A stretch of DNA of 8,641 nt from Actinomycetota bacterium (GTDB taxonomy: Bacteria; Actinomycetota; Actinomycetes; Nanopelagicales; Nanopelagicaceae), in the NCBI GenBank assembly GCA_009924185.1, contig RFSC01000027.1, forward strand, positions 1 through 8,641, in the 5' to 3' direction. Of this stretch, positions 1 to 6,916 are shown one piece after another. The notes under the pieces are model-generated. The model was given only the letters and a program-made list of their open reading frames with translations, had not been told where the DNA came from and searched no databases. Within the stretch, counting starts at the first letter, position 1. Each line of letters begins with the position of its first letter. The position numbers were made by a program, and so were the translations under genes.

Positions 1-89
1 GCGCCACCTGCTTCCAGCGCAGCAACAACTTTGGCGAGCTCATCACGAGCTGCTTCATAACTTAGATTTTCTTTATTGCTGGAGGCCAT
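1..89 (-). CDS. xseB: Exodeoxyribonuclease VII small subunit, N-terminal part (cut by window edge)
   Basis: This is the beginning of the small subunit of exonuclease VII, which with XseA degrades single-stranded DNA to oligonucleotides in the cytoplasm. The frame starts at an ATG (87-89) and reads MASSNKENLSYEAARDELAKVV and on to ALEAGGA before leaving the window. The LSYE-A-RDEL---V--LEAG pattern is the conserved first helix of XseB. It begins 9 nt after the xseA stop in the same direction, as expected for an xseA-xseB operon. I see no convincing Shine-Dalgarno, so translation probably depends on coupling to xseA. Only about 29 residues of an expected 70-90 are visible. The call rests on the motif plus its xseA partner. 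Confidence 0.88.
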   Translation of the reverse strand, partial: MASSNKENLSYEAARDELAKVVAALEAGG

Positions 90-98
90 ATTCGTAAT

Positions 99-1325
99 CT
101 ACTCGCTTTTCTTTTCTGAACCTGGGCCGGAAGCTGTCGCAACCGCCACACCTTTTGCCAATCTAATTCGAATCTCCTCGCCAGCGGTCAGCGCAGCTGG
201 GTCAGTGACAATCGAGCCACCTGGTTTTTGAACCACCGCATAGCCGCGATCCAATGTGGCCTGCGGGGAGAGGGTGCGCACCCGCGCTGCGATATGAGAA
301 ACCTCGTCATAGGCCCTAACCAGTCGGGAGTGCATGCTCATATGAGAGCGTGCCTTTAAGCCTTTTATGATTTCTTCACGGGTTGTGACCATGACAATCG
401 GATCTTTCATGACAGGTCGTTGAATCAAATTGACTATCTTGGTCATCTCTAGAACCACTAAATCATTTATCTTTCGGTCTGCACGATCCCGCAGGCTTTT
501 TATTTTTGTTTGCTCTTCTTGAAAATCTGGAACTACTCGTTTTGCTGCATCGGTTGGGGTTGAAGCGCGAAGATCGGCAACCAAATCCAAAAGTGGGGTG
601 TCCTGTTCATGGCCAATGGCGCTAACAATTGGCTTGGTGCAAGAGGCGGCTAAACGGACTAGACCCTCATCTGAAAATGGGAGCAGATCTTCAAAAGAGC
701 CGCCACCTCTTGTAATGATGATGACATCAACCTCTGGATCTGCATCCAACTCCCGCAAGGCATTGGAAACTTGAATTACCGCATCTGCGCCTTGTACCGC
801 TACCTCTCTAGTTTCAAATCGAACAGATGGCCAACGACGTCTAGCATTTTCCTTAACATCTTTTTCAGCAGCGCTAGCGCGACCGCAGATCAGACCAATT
901 TTGTTCGGAAGAAATGGCAGTGGCTTTTTTCTTTCATCTGCGAATAATCCTTCAGCGGCTAGAACTTTTTTGAGCGCTTCAAGACGGGCTAGAAGTTCCC
1001 CAACACCAACCTGCCTTATCTCTTTAGCGTTGAGTGAGAGCTTGCCGGTTGGGGTATAAAAATTAACTTTGGAGTGAATAACAACGCGGGCATTTTCAGA
1101 TAATGGTGAGATTGCTTTGAAAACCCCACGTGGGCAGGTGACCTCGAGATACATATCAACACTGGGATCGCGTAGCCGCATGTAAACCATGCCAGAGCCA
1201 GCTCGATCATTTAACTGTGCGATTTCACCTTCGACCCAGATTTGCCCCAAACGATTTATGTACTCGCTGATGGCCTCTGAGACAACTCTCACTGGCACCG
1301 GCTTATCGCTTGAAGTTTCGAGCAC
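99..1325 (-). CDS. xseA: Exodeoxyribonuclease VII large subunit
   Basis: Catalytic subunit of exonuclease VII, a cytoplasmic single-strand-specific, metal-independent nuclease acting in both directions, used in repair and recombination. The 408-residue length is normal for the family. An N-terminal OB-fold DNA-binding domain covers roughly residues 10-105 (WVEGEI at 30-35). The exonuclease domain follows, with the ICGRASAAEKDV block (146-157), TRGGGSFEDL (205-214) with FSDE (217-220), and SAIGHEQDTPLLDLVADLRASTPTDAA starting near 235. These are hallmark XseA motifs. The C-terminal part is helical and ends in a short polar tail (GSEKKSE). The start is a GTG with no Shine-Dalgarno. A TAGCAT hexamer sits exactly 6 nt upstream, suggesting a leaderless message. 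It diverges from ispH across 25 bp and precedes xseB by 9 bp. Confidence 0.96.
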   Translation of the reverse strand: MLETSSDKPVPVRVVSEAISEYINRLGQIWVEGEIAQLNDRAGSGMVYMRLRDPSVDMYLEVTCPRGVFKAISPLSENARVVIHSKVNFYTPTGKLSLNAKEIRQVGVGELLARLEALKKVLAAEGLFADERKKPLPFLPNKIGLICGRASAAEKDVKENARRRWPSVRFETREVAVQGADAVIQVSNALRELDADPEVDVIIITRGGGSFEDLLPFSDEGLVRLAASCTKPIVSAIGHEQDTPLLDLVADLRASTPTDAAKRVVPDFQEEQTKIKSLRDRADRKINDLVVLEMTKIVNLIQRPVMKDPIVMVTTREEIIKGLKARSHMSMHSRLVRAYDEVSHIAARVRTLSPQATLDRGYAVVQKPGGSIVTDPAALTAGEEIRIRLAKGVAVATASGPGSEKKSE

Positions 1326-1331
1326 GGCGCA

Positions 1332-1337
1332 ATGCTA
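1332..1337 (-). promoter_or_regulatory. Candidate -10 element for leaderless xseA
   Basis: On the minus strand this reads TAGCAT, matching the actinobacterial TAnnnT -10 pattern. Its last T is followed by exactly 6 nt and then the GTG of xseA at 1325. That is the spacing expected if transcription starts at the first base of the start codon. No good -35 is visible, and any -35 would lie inside ispH. This is inferred from position and pattern only. Confidence 0.5.
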
Positions 1338-1338
1338 A

Positions 1339-1344
1339 TAGGAT
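1339..1344 (+). promoter_or_regulatory. Candidate -10 element for leaderless ispH
   Basis: TAGGAT matches the TAnnnT -10 pattern and lies exactly 6 nt before the ispH ATG at 1351. This fits a leaderless transcript whose +1 is the A of the ATG. There is no Shine-Dalgarno in the 25-bp gap. The hexamer is one base away from the opposing xseA -10 candidate. No consensus -35 is visible; that region lies in the xseA coding sequence. Confidence 0.55.
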
Positions 1345-1350
1345 GCGGTT

Positions 1351-2304
1351 ATGGCTAAACGAGTGCTTTTGGCAGCGCCGCGCGGATACTGCGCCGGTGT
1401 TGATAGAGCGGTGATAACCGTTGAGAAAGCGCTGGATTTATATGGAGCCCCGGTCTATGTTCGAAAGCAGATCGTTCACAACATCCATGTTGTCTCCTCA
1501 TTGGAGAAAAAGGGCGCGATATTTGTAGATGAGACCGATCAGGTGCCGGAGGGTGCCATCGTGATCTTTTCAGCTCACGGTGTTTCCCCAAAGGTTCATC
1601 AAGAGGCCGCAGCCCGCAATCTAAAGACCATCGATGCCACATGTCCTTTGGTTACTAAAGTTCATCAAGAGGCCAAGAGATTTGCCGCTGACGACATGCA
1701 GATTTTGTTGATTGGTCATGAAGGACATGAAGAGGTCGAGGGCACAGCCGGTGAAGCACCGGATCATGTGAAGTTGATTGATGGCCTTGATGGCGCGCGC
1801 GAGGTTGAGATTGATCCAAACCGTCCAGTGGCATGGTTATCCCAAACCACCTTAAGTGTTGATGAAACATTAGAAACCGTTGGCATTCTCAAAGAGCGTT
1901 TTCCGCAGTTGCAAGATCCGCCATCAGATGACATTTGTTATGCCACTCAAAACCGTCAGGTTGCCATCAAGCAGATTGCACCACAAGCAGATTTAATTTT
2001 GGTGGTGGGATCTCGTAACTCCTCTAACTCAGTTCGCTTAGTCGAGGTGGCTTTGGAGTATGGTGCAAAATCTGGTTACTTGATTGATTACGCCAGCGAG
2101 GTTAAGGATGAATGGTTTGATGGGGTAGAGACCATCGGAGTTTCAAGCGGTGCTTCAGTGCCAGAGATTTTGGTTAAGGATTTATTGGCGGAGTTGGCCC
2201 GTCGTGGTTTTGATGATGTAGAAACAATCACCGCATCAGAGGAGCATCTGCTTTTCGCAATCCCACCTGAACTTCGTAAGGATCTACGCGCTGCGGGCAA
2301 GTAA
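1351..2304 (+). CDS. ispH: 4-hydroxy-3-methylbut-2-enyl diphosphate reductase (IspH/LytB)
   Basis: Catalyses the last step of the MEP pathway: reductive dehydration of HMBPP to isopentenyl and dimethylallyl diphosphate, using a [4Fe-4S] cluster. At 317 residues it has the normal length. The three cluster cysteines are in place: C14 (RGYCAGVDRA), C98 (DATCPLVTKVH) and C196 (DDICYATQNRQ). Substrate-binding residues are also visible: H43 (IVHN), H76 (SAHGVSP), the H-E-E-V-E-G loop at 126-131, SQTTLS (164-169) and SRNSSNSVRL (221-230). The start gives the canonical short actinobacterial N terminus, with a -10-like TAGGAT positioned for a leaderless mRNA. The 3' end overlaps the opposing membrane-protein gene by 21 bp. 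This implies the organism makes isoprenoids through MEP. Confidence 0.97.
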   Translation: MAKRVLLAAPRGYCAGVDRAVITVEKALDLYGAPVYVRKQIVHNIHVVSSLEKKGAIFVDETDQVPEGAIVIFSAHGVSPKVHQEAAARNLKTIDATCPLVTKVHQEAKRFAADDMQILLIGHEGHEEVEGTAGEAPDHVKLIDGLDGAREVEIDPNRPVAWLSQTTLSVDETLETVGILKERFPQLQDPPSDDICYATQNRQVAIKQIAPQADLILVVGSRNSSNSVRLVEVALEYGAKSGYLIDYASEVKDEWFDGVETIGVSSGASVPEILVKDLLAELARRGFDDVETITASEEHLLFAIPPELRKDLRAAGK

Positions 2305-2679
2305 GCCCTTGTTTTCCTGAAAGTAGCGCCACCACCCGTAGGCCGCTCCAGAGATTAAAAATGGTGCGACGCTCGCTAATCCCGATACAAGATCTACCCC
2401 AAGTCTGGATGGACTCAAAGAGAGACCTCCTACTGTTGGAAGTAAGAGAATCGCAGCTAATCCAAAAGCAATAGGTGGATTTACAACTGCGACATAGGTT
2501 GTACCGGGCCGACCATAAACCAAGCCTCCGTAATAGCAGGCCCAGATCGCAAAGCCGGTTACAAAACCAACATTGGAACGGAAGAAGATCTCAATCATTG
2601 CGATAAAGGCAATAAAAATAAACTGCAAAATCACCACGCCCGGCTTGGTTAAGCCGGCACCTTTAATTGGACCGCTCAT
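2284..2679 (-). CDS. Small four-helix membrane protein, DUF6542-like
   Basis: A 131-residue integral membrane protein of unknown function. Four hydrophobic segments are visible at about residues 14-33, 38-56, 63-85 and 96-117, with a short polar tail (RYFQENKGLLARSA). Size, topology and position beside ispH and ychF fit the actinobacterial DUF6542 family; I recognise this from layout rather than from a catalytic motif. I chose the start at 2679 because AAGGAG lies 6 nt upstream; an in-frame ATG 15 nt earlier has no such site. The gene begins inside the last codons of rmuC (17-nt overlap), so the two are probably co-transcribed and coupled. Its 3' end runs 21 bp into the 3' end of ispH on the opposite strand. 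Confidence 0.75.
   Translation of the reverse strand: MSGPIKGAGLTKPGVVILQFIFIAFIAMIEIFFRSNVGFVTGFAIWACYYGGLVYGRPGTTYVAVVNPPIAFGLAAILLLPTVGGLSLSPSRLGVDLVSGLASVAPFLISGAAYGWWRYFQENKGLLARSA
2640..2657 (-). other. Hairpin just after the rmuC stop
   Basis: CCGGCTT and AAGCCGG form a perfect 7-bp stem with a 4-nt loop. In the minus-strand transcript it begins 5 nt after the rmuC stop codon, inside codons 8-13 of the downstream membrane-protein gene. No U-run follows, so it is not an intrinsic terminator. It could slow ribosomes or protect a cleaved 3' end, or it could be chance in coding sequence. Confidence 0.3.
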
Positions 2680-3814
2680 CAGAATCTCCTTCATCTAAAT
2701 CATCATCACCATCAAATAAATCTGGTGCGGTTATCTCCTTAGGAGATATCTGGCGTACTTCATCATCTACCTCTTCTAACGCCTTTAATTTGCTGGAGGA
2801 TGGTGCACCAAGTTTTACCATTTTGCGCGCCGGCTTTATTACATTTTCCTCTGCGCTCTTGATTAGATCATTAAAGGCTCGTTCTGTTGATTTGATGCGA
2901 TCACCAAGGGTTTCAATTTTGCTGTGGACTTTGCCGATACGCTTCAAAAGCTCGCCGGCAAGATCTTGAATCTCTTGCGCGTTGCGGGCTAACTCAGAGC
3001 GACCAAAGACATATGCAACGGTGCGCAAGAGAGCCATCATTGTGGTTGGGGTAGCGATAGTTACATTCTTTTCAAAGGCTCTGTGCAGTAATTGGGGCTC
3101 GACATCGAGGGCTTCACTCAAGATTGATTCAAAGGGGGCAAAGAGCACAACATAATCAGGGGAGTTGCCGGTCTCTTGATAACCACGTTTTGCTAGTGCA
3201 TTTACATGTCCCATCAAATCTTTGGCATGTGCCTGCATCAATCTAGTGCGCTCTGTAGGATCTTTTTCTACTACCGCTTCGAGGAAGCGATCAAAGGGAA
3301 ATTTGGAGTCGATAAAGATTTCGCTGCCACCAGGAACGGCAATCTTGATATCGGGCTTTGAGATATCGGTGCCTGTAGTGCGGTAATCCTGTTTGAAGAA
3401 ATGTACATTCTCAATCAAGCCGGCGTTTTCCAAAAGGGTTTCTAGCTGTGCCTCACCATATTTGCCGCGGGTTTGAGAGTTAGAGAGCGCTCCAGCCAGC
3501 TTTGTGGTTTCGCGTAGCAATGTTTCATTGCCCAACTTCATGTTTTCAATTTGAGTGCGCATCTCAGATTCAGCACGGGTTCGCTTTAGCTCAGCCTCTT
3601 GGGCTTGCGTAGTTAATTGCGCCATTCCGGTAGTAACGGCGCGGAGCTGCTCGTTGAGGGTGGTGAGTCGGTTTTCTTCCTCGCGCATCACATCGATTTG
3701 GGAGTTGAGCAGAGCAACCTTGCCCTTTTCGCTGTTGAGTCGAATAGCTCCAATAACCAGACCTACCGCTAATCCGATTAATAGCCCAATGATGAGATAC
3801 AACGCACCGTTCAT
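2663..3814 (-). CDS. rmuC: DNA recombination protein RmuC homologue
   Basis: RmuC-family protein, membrane-anchored, with a nuclease-like fold. In E. coli loss of rmuC raises recombination at inverted repeats; the biochemical activity is not settled. The 383-residue chain has one N-terminal membrane helix (residues 5-24), a charged coiled coil (about 28-105), then the RmuC domain with RGKYGEAQLETLLENAGL (116-133), KPDIKIAVPGG (153-163), IDSKFPFDRF (168-177), FAPFES (225-230) and TPTTMMALLRTVA (255-267). The last 20 residues are strongly acidic (FDGDDDLDEGDSDE). The ATG at 3814 lacks a clear Shine-Dalgarno or strong -10, although CACGAT sits at the leaderless spacing. It heads a two-gene unit with the DUF6542-like gene and diverges from ychF across 51 bp. 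Confidence 0.93.
   Translation of the reverse strand: MNGALYLIIGLLIGLAVGLVIGAIRLNSEKGKVALLNSQIDVMREEENRLTTLNEQLRAVTTGMAQLTTQAQEAELKRTRAESEMRTQIENMKLGNETLLRETTKLAGALSNSQTRGKYGEAQLETLLENAGLIENVHFFKQDYRTTGTDISKPDIKIAVPGGSEIFIDSKFPFDRFLEAVVEKDPTERTRLMQAHAKDLMGHVNALAKRGYQETGNSPDYVVLFAPFESILSEALDVEPQLLHRAFEKNVTIATPTTMMALLRTVAYVFGRSELARNAQEIQDLAGELLKRIGKVHSKIETLGDRIKSTERAFNDLIKSAEENVIKPARKMVKLGAPSSSKLKALEEVDDEVRQISPKEITAPDLFDGDDDLDEGDSDERSN
2686..2691 (-). promoter_or_regulatory. Ribosome binding site deciding the start of the DUF6542-like gene
   Basis: The minus strand reads AAGGAG, followed by 6 nt (ATTCTG) and the ATG at 2679. This is near-ideal Shine-Dalgarno spacing. It lies within the 3' end of rmuC. 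It favours the 131-residue product over the 136-residue alternative, whose ATG at 2694 would place this site inside the coding region. Confidence 0.75.
2732..2748. repeat. 17-bp near-perfect palindrome inside rmuC
   Basis: TATCTCCT (2732-2739) and AGGAGATA (2741-2748) are reverse complements around one central base. On the minus strand the right half contains AAGGAGATA, a Shine-Dalgarno look-alike with no start codon at useful distance. It encodes QISPKEI near the RmuC C terminus, about 53 nt before the DUF6542-like start. It could be an operator or hairpin; it may equally be chance. Confidence 0.3.
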
Positions 3815-3850
3815 GCCCTTATCGTGGCAGTAAGCACTGACAATCAGGGT

Positions 3851-3856
3851 TAGGCT
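3851..3856 (+). promoter_or_regulatory. Candidate -10 element for ychF
   Basis: TAGGCT fits the TAnnnT pattern and lies 9 nt before the ychF GTG at 3866. Transcription would begin at or within a few bases of the start codon, giving a leaderless or near-leaderless message. There is no Shine-Dalgarno in the 51-bp gap and no convincing -35. This is weaker than the ispH/xseA case because the spacing is less exact. Confidence 0.35.
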
Positions 3857-3865
3857 CTACCCCTT

Positions 3866-4939
3866 GTGAGCCTCTCTATTGGAATCGTCGGTCTACCGAA
3901 TGTCGGAAAATCGACCCTCTTTAACGCTCTGACCAAGAACAATGTTCTAGCGGCCAACTACCCGTTTGCCACCATTGAGCCCAACGTCGGAGTTGTAGGT
4001 GTACCTGATTCCCGTCTGGATGTGCTGGCCAAAATCTTTAGTTCGGAGAAAGTCATCCCTGCCGCGGTTTCTTTTGTAGATATCGCCGGAATCGTAAAGG
4101 GGGCATCGGAGGGTGCCGGACTAGGCAACAAGTTCCTCGCCAATATCCGCGAAAGCGATGCTATCTGCCAGGTAATTCGAGTTTTTAGTGATGGCGATGT
4201 AGTTCATGTCGATGGTCGCGTCGATCCTGCTAGTGATATCGAAACCATTAATACAGAGTTACAACTCGCAGATCTACAAACCATCGAAAAAGCAATTCCC
4301 AGAATTGAAAAAGAGGCCAGACAAAACAAAGAGCGCGCTGCCGTTTTGGATGCGGTTAAGGCCGCCGAAAAGGTAATCGCCGACGGCAAGTTGCTTTCAC
4401 AATCTGGTGTCGATCTCTCCTTAATCAAAGAGCTTGGTCTACTTACAGCCAAACCTTTCCTTTATGTTTTCAACGTCGATGCTGCAGAGTTAGCAGATCC
4501 AAGTTTGCGCAAGAAGTTGTCAGATTTAGTGGCACCAGCAGAGGCAATACTTCTCGATGCCAAAACTGAGGCAGAGCTCTCCGAGTTAGATGATGTTGAG
4601 GCTCTAGAACTTCTCAAATCAATTGGTTTAGAGGAGCCAGGTCTAGCAACTTTGGCCCGTGTTGGTTTTGCAACGTTGGGATTGCAGACCTATCTAACCG
4701 CCGGACCTAAGGAGGCCCGCGCCTGGACGATTCACAAAGGTGACACCGCACCGGAGGCGGCCGGGGTAATTCATACAGATTTCCAAAAAGGCTTTATCAA
4801 AGCCGAAGTTATTTCATTTGATGATCTCGTTGCTGCGGGCTCGATGAATGAAGCCAGAGCAAAAGGAAAGGTCAGAATGGAAGGCAAGGAGTACATAATG
4901 CGTGACGGAGATGTAGTGGAGTTCAGATTCAATGTCTAA
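3866..4939 (+). CDS. ychF: Redox/ribosome-associated P-loop ATPase YchF (OLA1 family)
   Basis: Obg-related P-loop NTPase that in characterised members hydrolyses ATP, binds the ribosome and influences stress responses and translation fidelity. At 357 residues it is of normal length. Walker A is G9-LPNV-GKST17; switch I is NYPFATIEPNVG (31-42); the G3 motif is DIAG (72-75), followed by the family signature VKGASEGAGLGNKFL; a coiled-coil region follows (about 125-175). The C-terminal TGS domain runs from about 272 and ends KEYIMRDGDVVEFRFNV. The G4-position motif reads NVDA (203-206), where the family norm is N-x-x-E; see findings. The start is a GTG with no Shine-Dalgarno. The last 8 nt overlap typA, indicating one operon. 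Confidence 0.95.
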   Translation: MSLSIGIVGLPNVGKSTLFNALTKNNVLAANYPFATIEPNVGVVGVPDSRLDVLAKIFSSEKVIPAAVSFVDIAGIVKGASEGAGLGNKFLANIRESDAICQVIRVFSDGDVVHVDGRVDPASDIETINTELQLADLQTIEKAIPRIEKEARQNKERAAVLDAVKAAEKVIADGKLLSQSGVDLSLIKELGLLTAKPFLYVFNVDAAELADPSLRKKLSDLVAPAEAILLDAKTEAELSELDDVEALELLKSIGLEEPGLATLARVGFATLGLQTYLTAGPKEARAWTIHKGDTAPEAAGVIHTDFQKGFIKAEVISFDDLVAAGSMNEARAKGKVRMEGKEYIMRDGDVVEFRFNV

Positions 4940-6827
4940 ATCACCTCATTTAGAAGGCTTAGCGCTGAAAAGCCGCGAAGAGCTACGTAATATCGCAATC
5001 ATTGCCCACGTTGACCACGGCAAAACCACTTTGGTTGATGCCATGTTGTGGCAATCAGGTGCTTTCGCCGCACACAAGGATCAGTCAGAGTCCCAAGATC
5101 GCGTTATGGATTCAATGGATTTAGAGCGTGAAAAGGGCATCACCATTCTTGCTAAGAACACTGCGGTAAAACGTGGCAACACCATCGTCAACATCATCGA
5201 TACTCCAGGCCACGCTGATTTCGGTGGTGAGGTAGAGCGCGGACTTGAGATGGTTGATGGCGTTGCACTTCTAGTTGATGCTTCAGAAGGTCCACTGCCT
5301 CAAACCCGCTTCGTACTTCGCAAAGCATTGCAAAAAAATCTTCCAGTTATTTTGATCATTAACAAAGTTGATCGCCCCGATGCTCGTATCGCAGCAGTAG
5401 TAGATGAGGCATATGGATTGTTCTTAGATCTTGATGCCACTGAAGATCAGATTGATTTTCCAATTGTTTACACCTCTGCCAAAGCTGGACGCGCTTCGTT
5501 GAATCGTCCGACAGATGGCGGCATGCCAGATGCGGAAAATCTTGATGTGCTATTTGATGTTATTTTCAAAACTATTCCCGCACCCAAATATCATGAAGGC
5601 GCGCCACTTCAAGCCCATGTCACCAACCTGGATTCATCTCCATACCTTGGACGCTTGGCGCTATGCCGCGTTCATGAAGGTGTAATCAAAAAAGGTCAGA
5701 TGGTTTCTTGGATCAAGACAGATGGCAGCCAAGAAAAGGTAAAGATCTCAGAGCTCATGATGACTGAAGGTCTCGAGCGTGTTCCTGCTACCGAAGCAGG
5801 TCCTGGAGACATCATCGCCGTGGCCGGTATCGAAACCATCACACTGGGTGAAACTCTGGCTGATGCAGAAAATCCACACCCGCTGCCACTTATCACTGTT
5901 GATGAGCCAAGTATCTCGATGACTATCGGTATCAATACCTCTCCGCTTGCGGGACGTATTGGCAAGAAGTTAACCGCACGTCTGGTTAAGAACCGTTTGG
6001 ATTCAGAGCTGGTCGGTAACGTTTCGCTTCGCATCATGAATACAGATCGCCCAGATACCTGGGAGGTGCAGGGTCGTGGCGAACTACAACTCGCAGTACT
6101 AGTTGAAATGATGCGCCGTGAAGGTTTTGAGTTAACAGTTGGTAAGCCACAGGTTGTTACCAAAATGATTGATGGAAAACTTCACGAACCGATGGAGCGA
6201 CTAACAATTGATGCACCAGAGGATTACTTAGGTGTAATCACACAGCTCATGGCTTTACGTAAAGGTCGCATGGAGCAGATGGTTAATCACGGCACCGGTT
6301 GGATCAGAATGGATTTCAAAGTTCCATCACGTGGATTAATTGGTTTCCGCACTGAGTTCCTAACTGAAACCCGTGGTACCGGTCTTTTGCACCACGTCTT
6401 TGATGGCTATGAAGCTTGGAATGGTGAACTTCGTACTCGCAATACCGGTTCACTAGTTTCAGATCGCGCTGGTACCGCAACCTCCTATGCCATCTTTGGA
6501 TTGCAAGAGCGTGGCACAATCTTCGCTGAAGTTGGCGCGGATGTTTACGAAGGCATGGTGATTGGCGAGAACTCTCGTCCAGAGGATATGGATGTGAATA
6601 TCGTCCGCGAAAAGAAACTCACCAATATGCGTGCTTCAGGATCAGATGAAAATGAGCGTTTGATTCCACCAAAGATTCTTAACTTGGAACAAGCTTTGGA
6701 GTACTGCCGCGAGGATGAGTGCGTTGAGGTAACACCAGTTAACGTGCGCATCCGCAAAGTTGTTTTGGATCAAAATGAGCGCTCTCGCTTGACCTCCAAG
6801 GCCAAAAAGGCGAACCAAGAGGGCTAA
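4932..6827 (+). CDS. typA: Translational GTPase TypA/BipA
   Basis: Ribosome-binding GTPase of the EF-G/LepA superfamily, linked in characterised bacteria to large-subunit assembly and growth under cold or other stress. The 631-residue length is typical. The G domain shows AHVDHGKT (25-32), the switch I block LEREKGITILAKN (64-76), DTPGH (90-94), NKVD (144-147) and TSAKAG (181-186). Next come a beta-barrel domain (about 222-310), EF-G III- and V-like domains (about 326-495), and the TypA-specific C-terminal domain, with GRGELQLAVL at 381-390 and the conserved ending YCREDECVEVTPVNVRIRKVVL. The ATG lies within the last codons of ychF (8-nt overlap). A GGAG at 4918-4921 is 10 nt upstream, so translation is probably coupled. 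A terminator-like hairpin follows the stop. Confidence 0.97.
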   Translation: MSKSPHLEGLALKSREELRNIAIIAHVDHGKTTLVDAMLWQSGAFAAHKDQSESQDRVMDSMDLEREKGITILAKNTAVKRGNTIVNIIDTPGHADFGGEVERGLEMVDGVALLVDASEGPLPQTRFVLRKALQKNLPVILIINKVDRPDARIAAVVDEAYGLFLDLDATEDQIDFPIVYTSAKAGRASLNRPTDGGMPDAENLDVLFDVIFKTIPAPKYHEGAPLQAHVTNLDSSPYLGRLALCRVHEGVIKKGQMVSWIKTDGSQEKVKISELMMTEGLERVPATEAGPGDIIAVAGIETITLGETLADAENPHPLPLITVDEPSISMTIGINTSPLAGRIGKKLTARLVKNRLDSELVGNVSLRIMNTDRPDTWEVQGRGELQLAVLVEMMRREGFELTVGKPQVVTKMIDGKLHEPMERLTIDAPEDYLGVITQLMALRKGRMEQMVNHGTGWIRMDFKVPSRGLIGFRTEFLTETRGTGLLHHVFDGYEAWNGELRTRNTGSLVSDRAGTATSYAIFGLQERGTIFAEVGADVYEGMVIGENSRPEDMDVNIVREKKLTNMRASGSDENERLIPPKILNLEQALEYCREDECVEVTPVNVRIRKVVLDQNERSRLTSKAKKANQEG

Positions 6828-6841
6828 ACCCTTCAGACACG

Positions 6842-6868
6842 CCGTTTTGCCGCATAAAAAGCGGTTTT
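6842..6868 (+). terminator. Weak intrinsic-terminator-like hairpin after typA
   Basis: CCGC (6850-6853) and GCGG (6861-6864) form a short stem directly followed by TTTT. An alternative fold pairs CCGTTTT (6842-6848) with AAAAGCGG (6857-6864) using a single bulged G, giving seven pairs before the T-run. It sits 14-40 nt after the typA stop, where the ychF-typA operon would be expected to end. The stem is short and the T-run only four long, so termination may be partial. Confidence 0.45.
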
Positions 6869-6910
6869 GTCAGTGGTCGGATGTGTACTCACCTGCATCA
6901 AGAAACCAGC

Positions 6911-6916
6911 AGGAGG
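6911..6916 (+). promoter_or_regulatory. Strong Shine-Dalgarno for the first phage-like gene
   Basis: A full AGGAGG lies 6 nt before the ATG at 6923. It is the best ribosome binding site in the window and fixes the start there, rather than at the in-frame ATG at 6881, which has no such site. The contrast with the leaderless-looking housekeeping gene heads is notable. Confidence 0.85.

Noticed and set aside
1594..1674. 15-bp direct repeat in ispH (1594-1608 and 1660-1674)
   Set aside because: Both copies encode VHQEA in segments conserved in the IspH family, so protein constraint is enough to explain it.
2680..2694. Alternative ATG at 2694 for the DUF6542-like gene
   Set aside because: It would place the AAGGAG site inside the coding region; the ATG at 2679 has ideal spacing from it.
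2667..2969. 100-codon plus-strand frame within rmuC
   Set aside because: Serine-rich antisense shadow of RmuC with no start signals.
5696..6163. 155-codon open frame on the minus strand inside typA
   Set aside because: Serine- and threonine-rich translation typical of an antisense shadow; it lies wholly within a well-conserved typA region and has no start signals.
6372..6396. 6-bp inverted repeat with 13-nt loop in typA
   Set aside because: Short arms in conserved coding sequence; expected by chance and with no positional logic.
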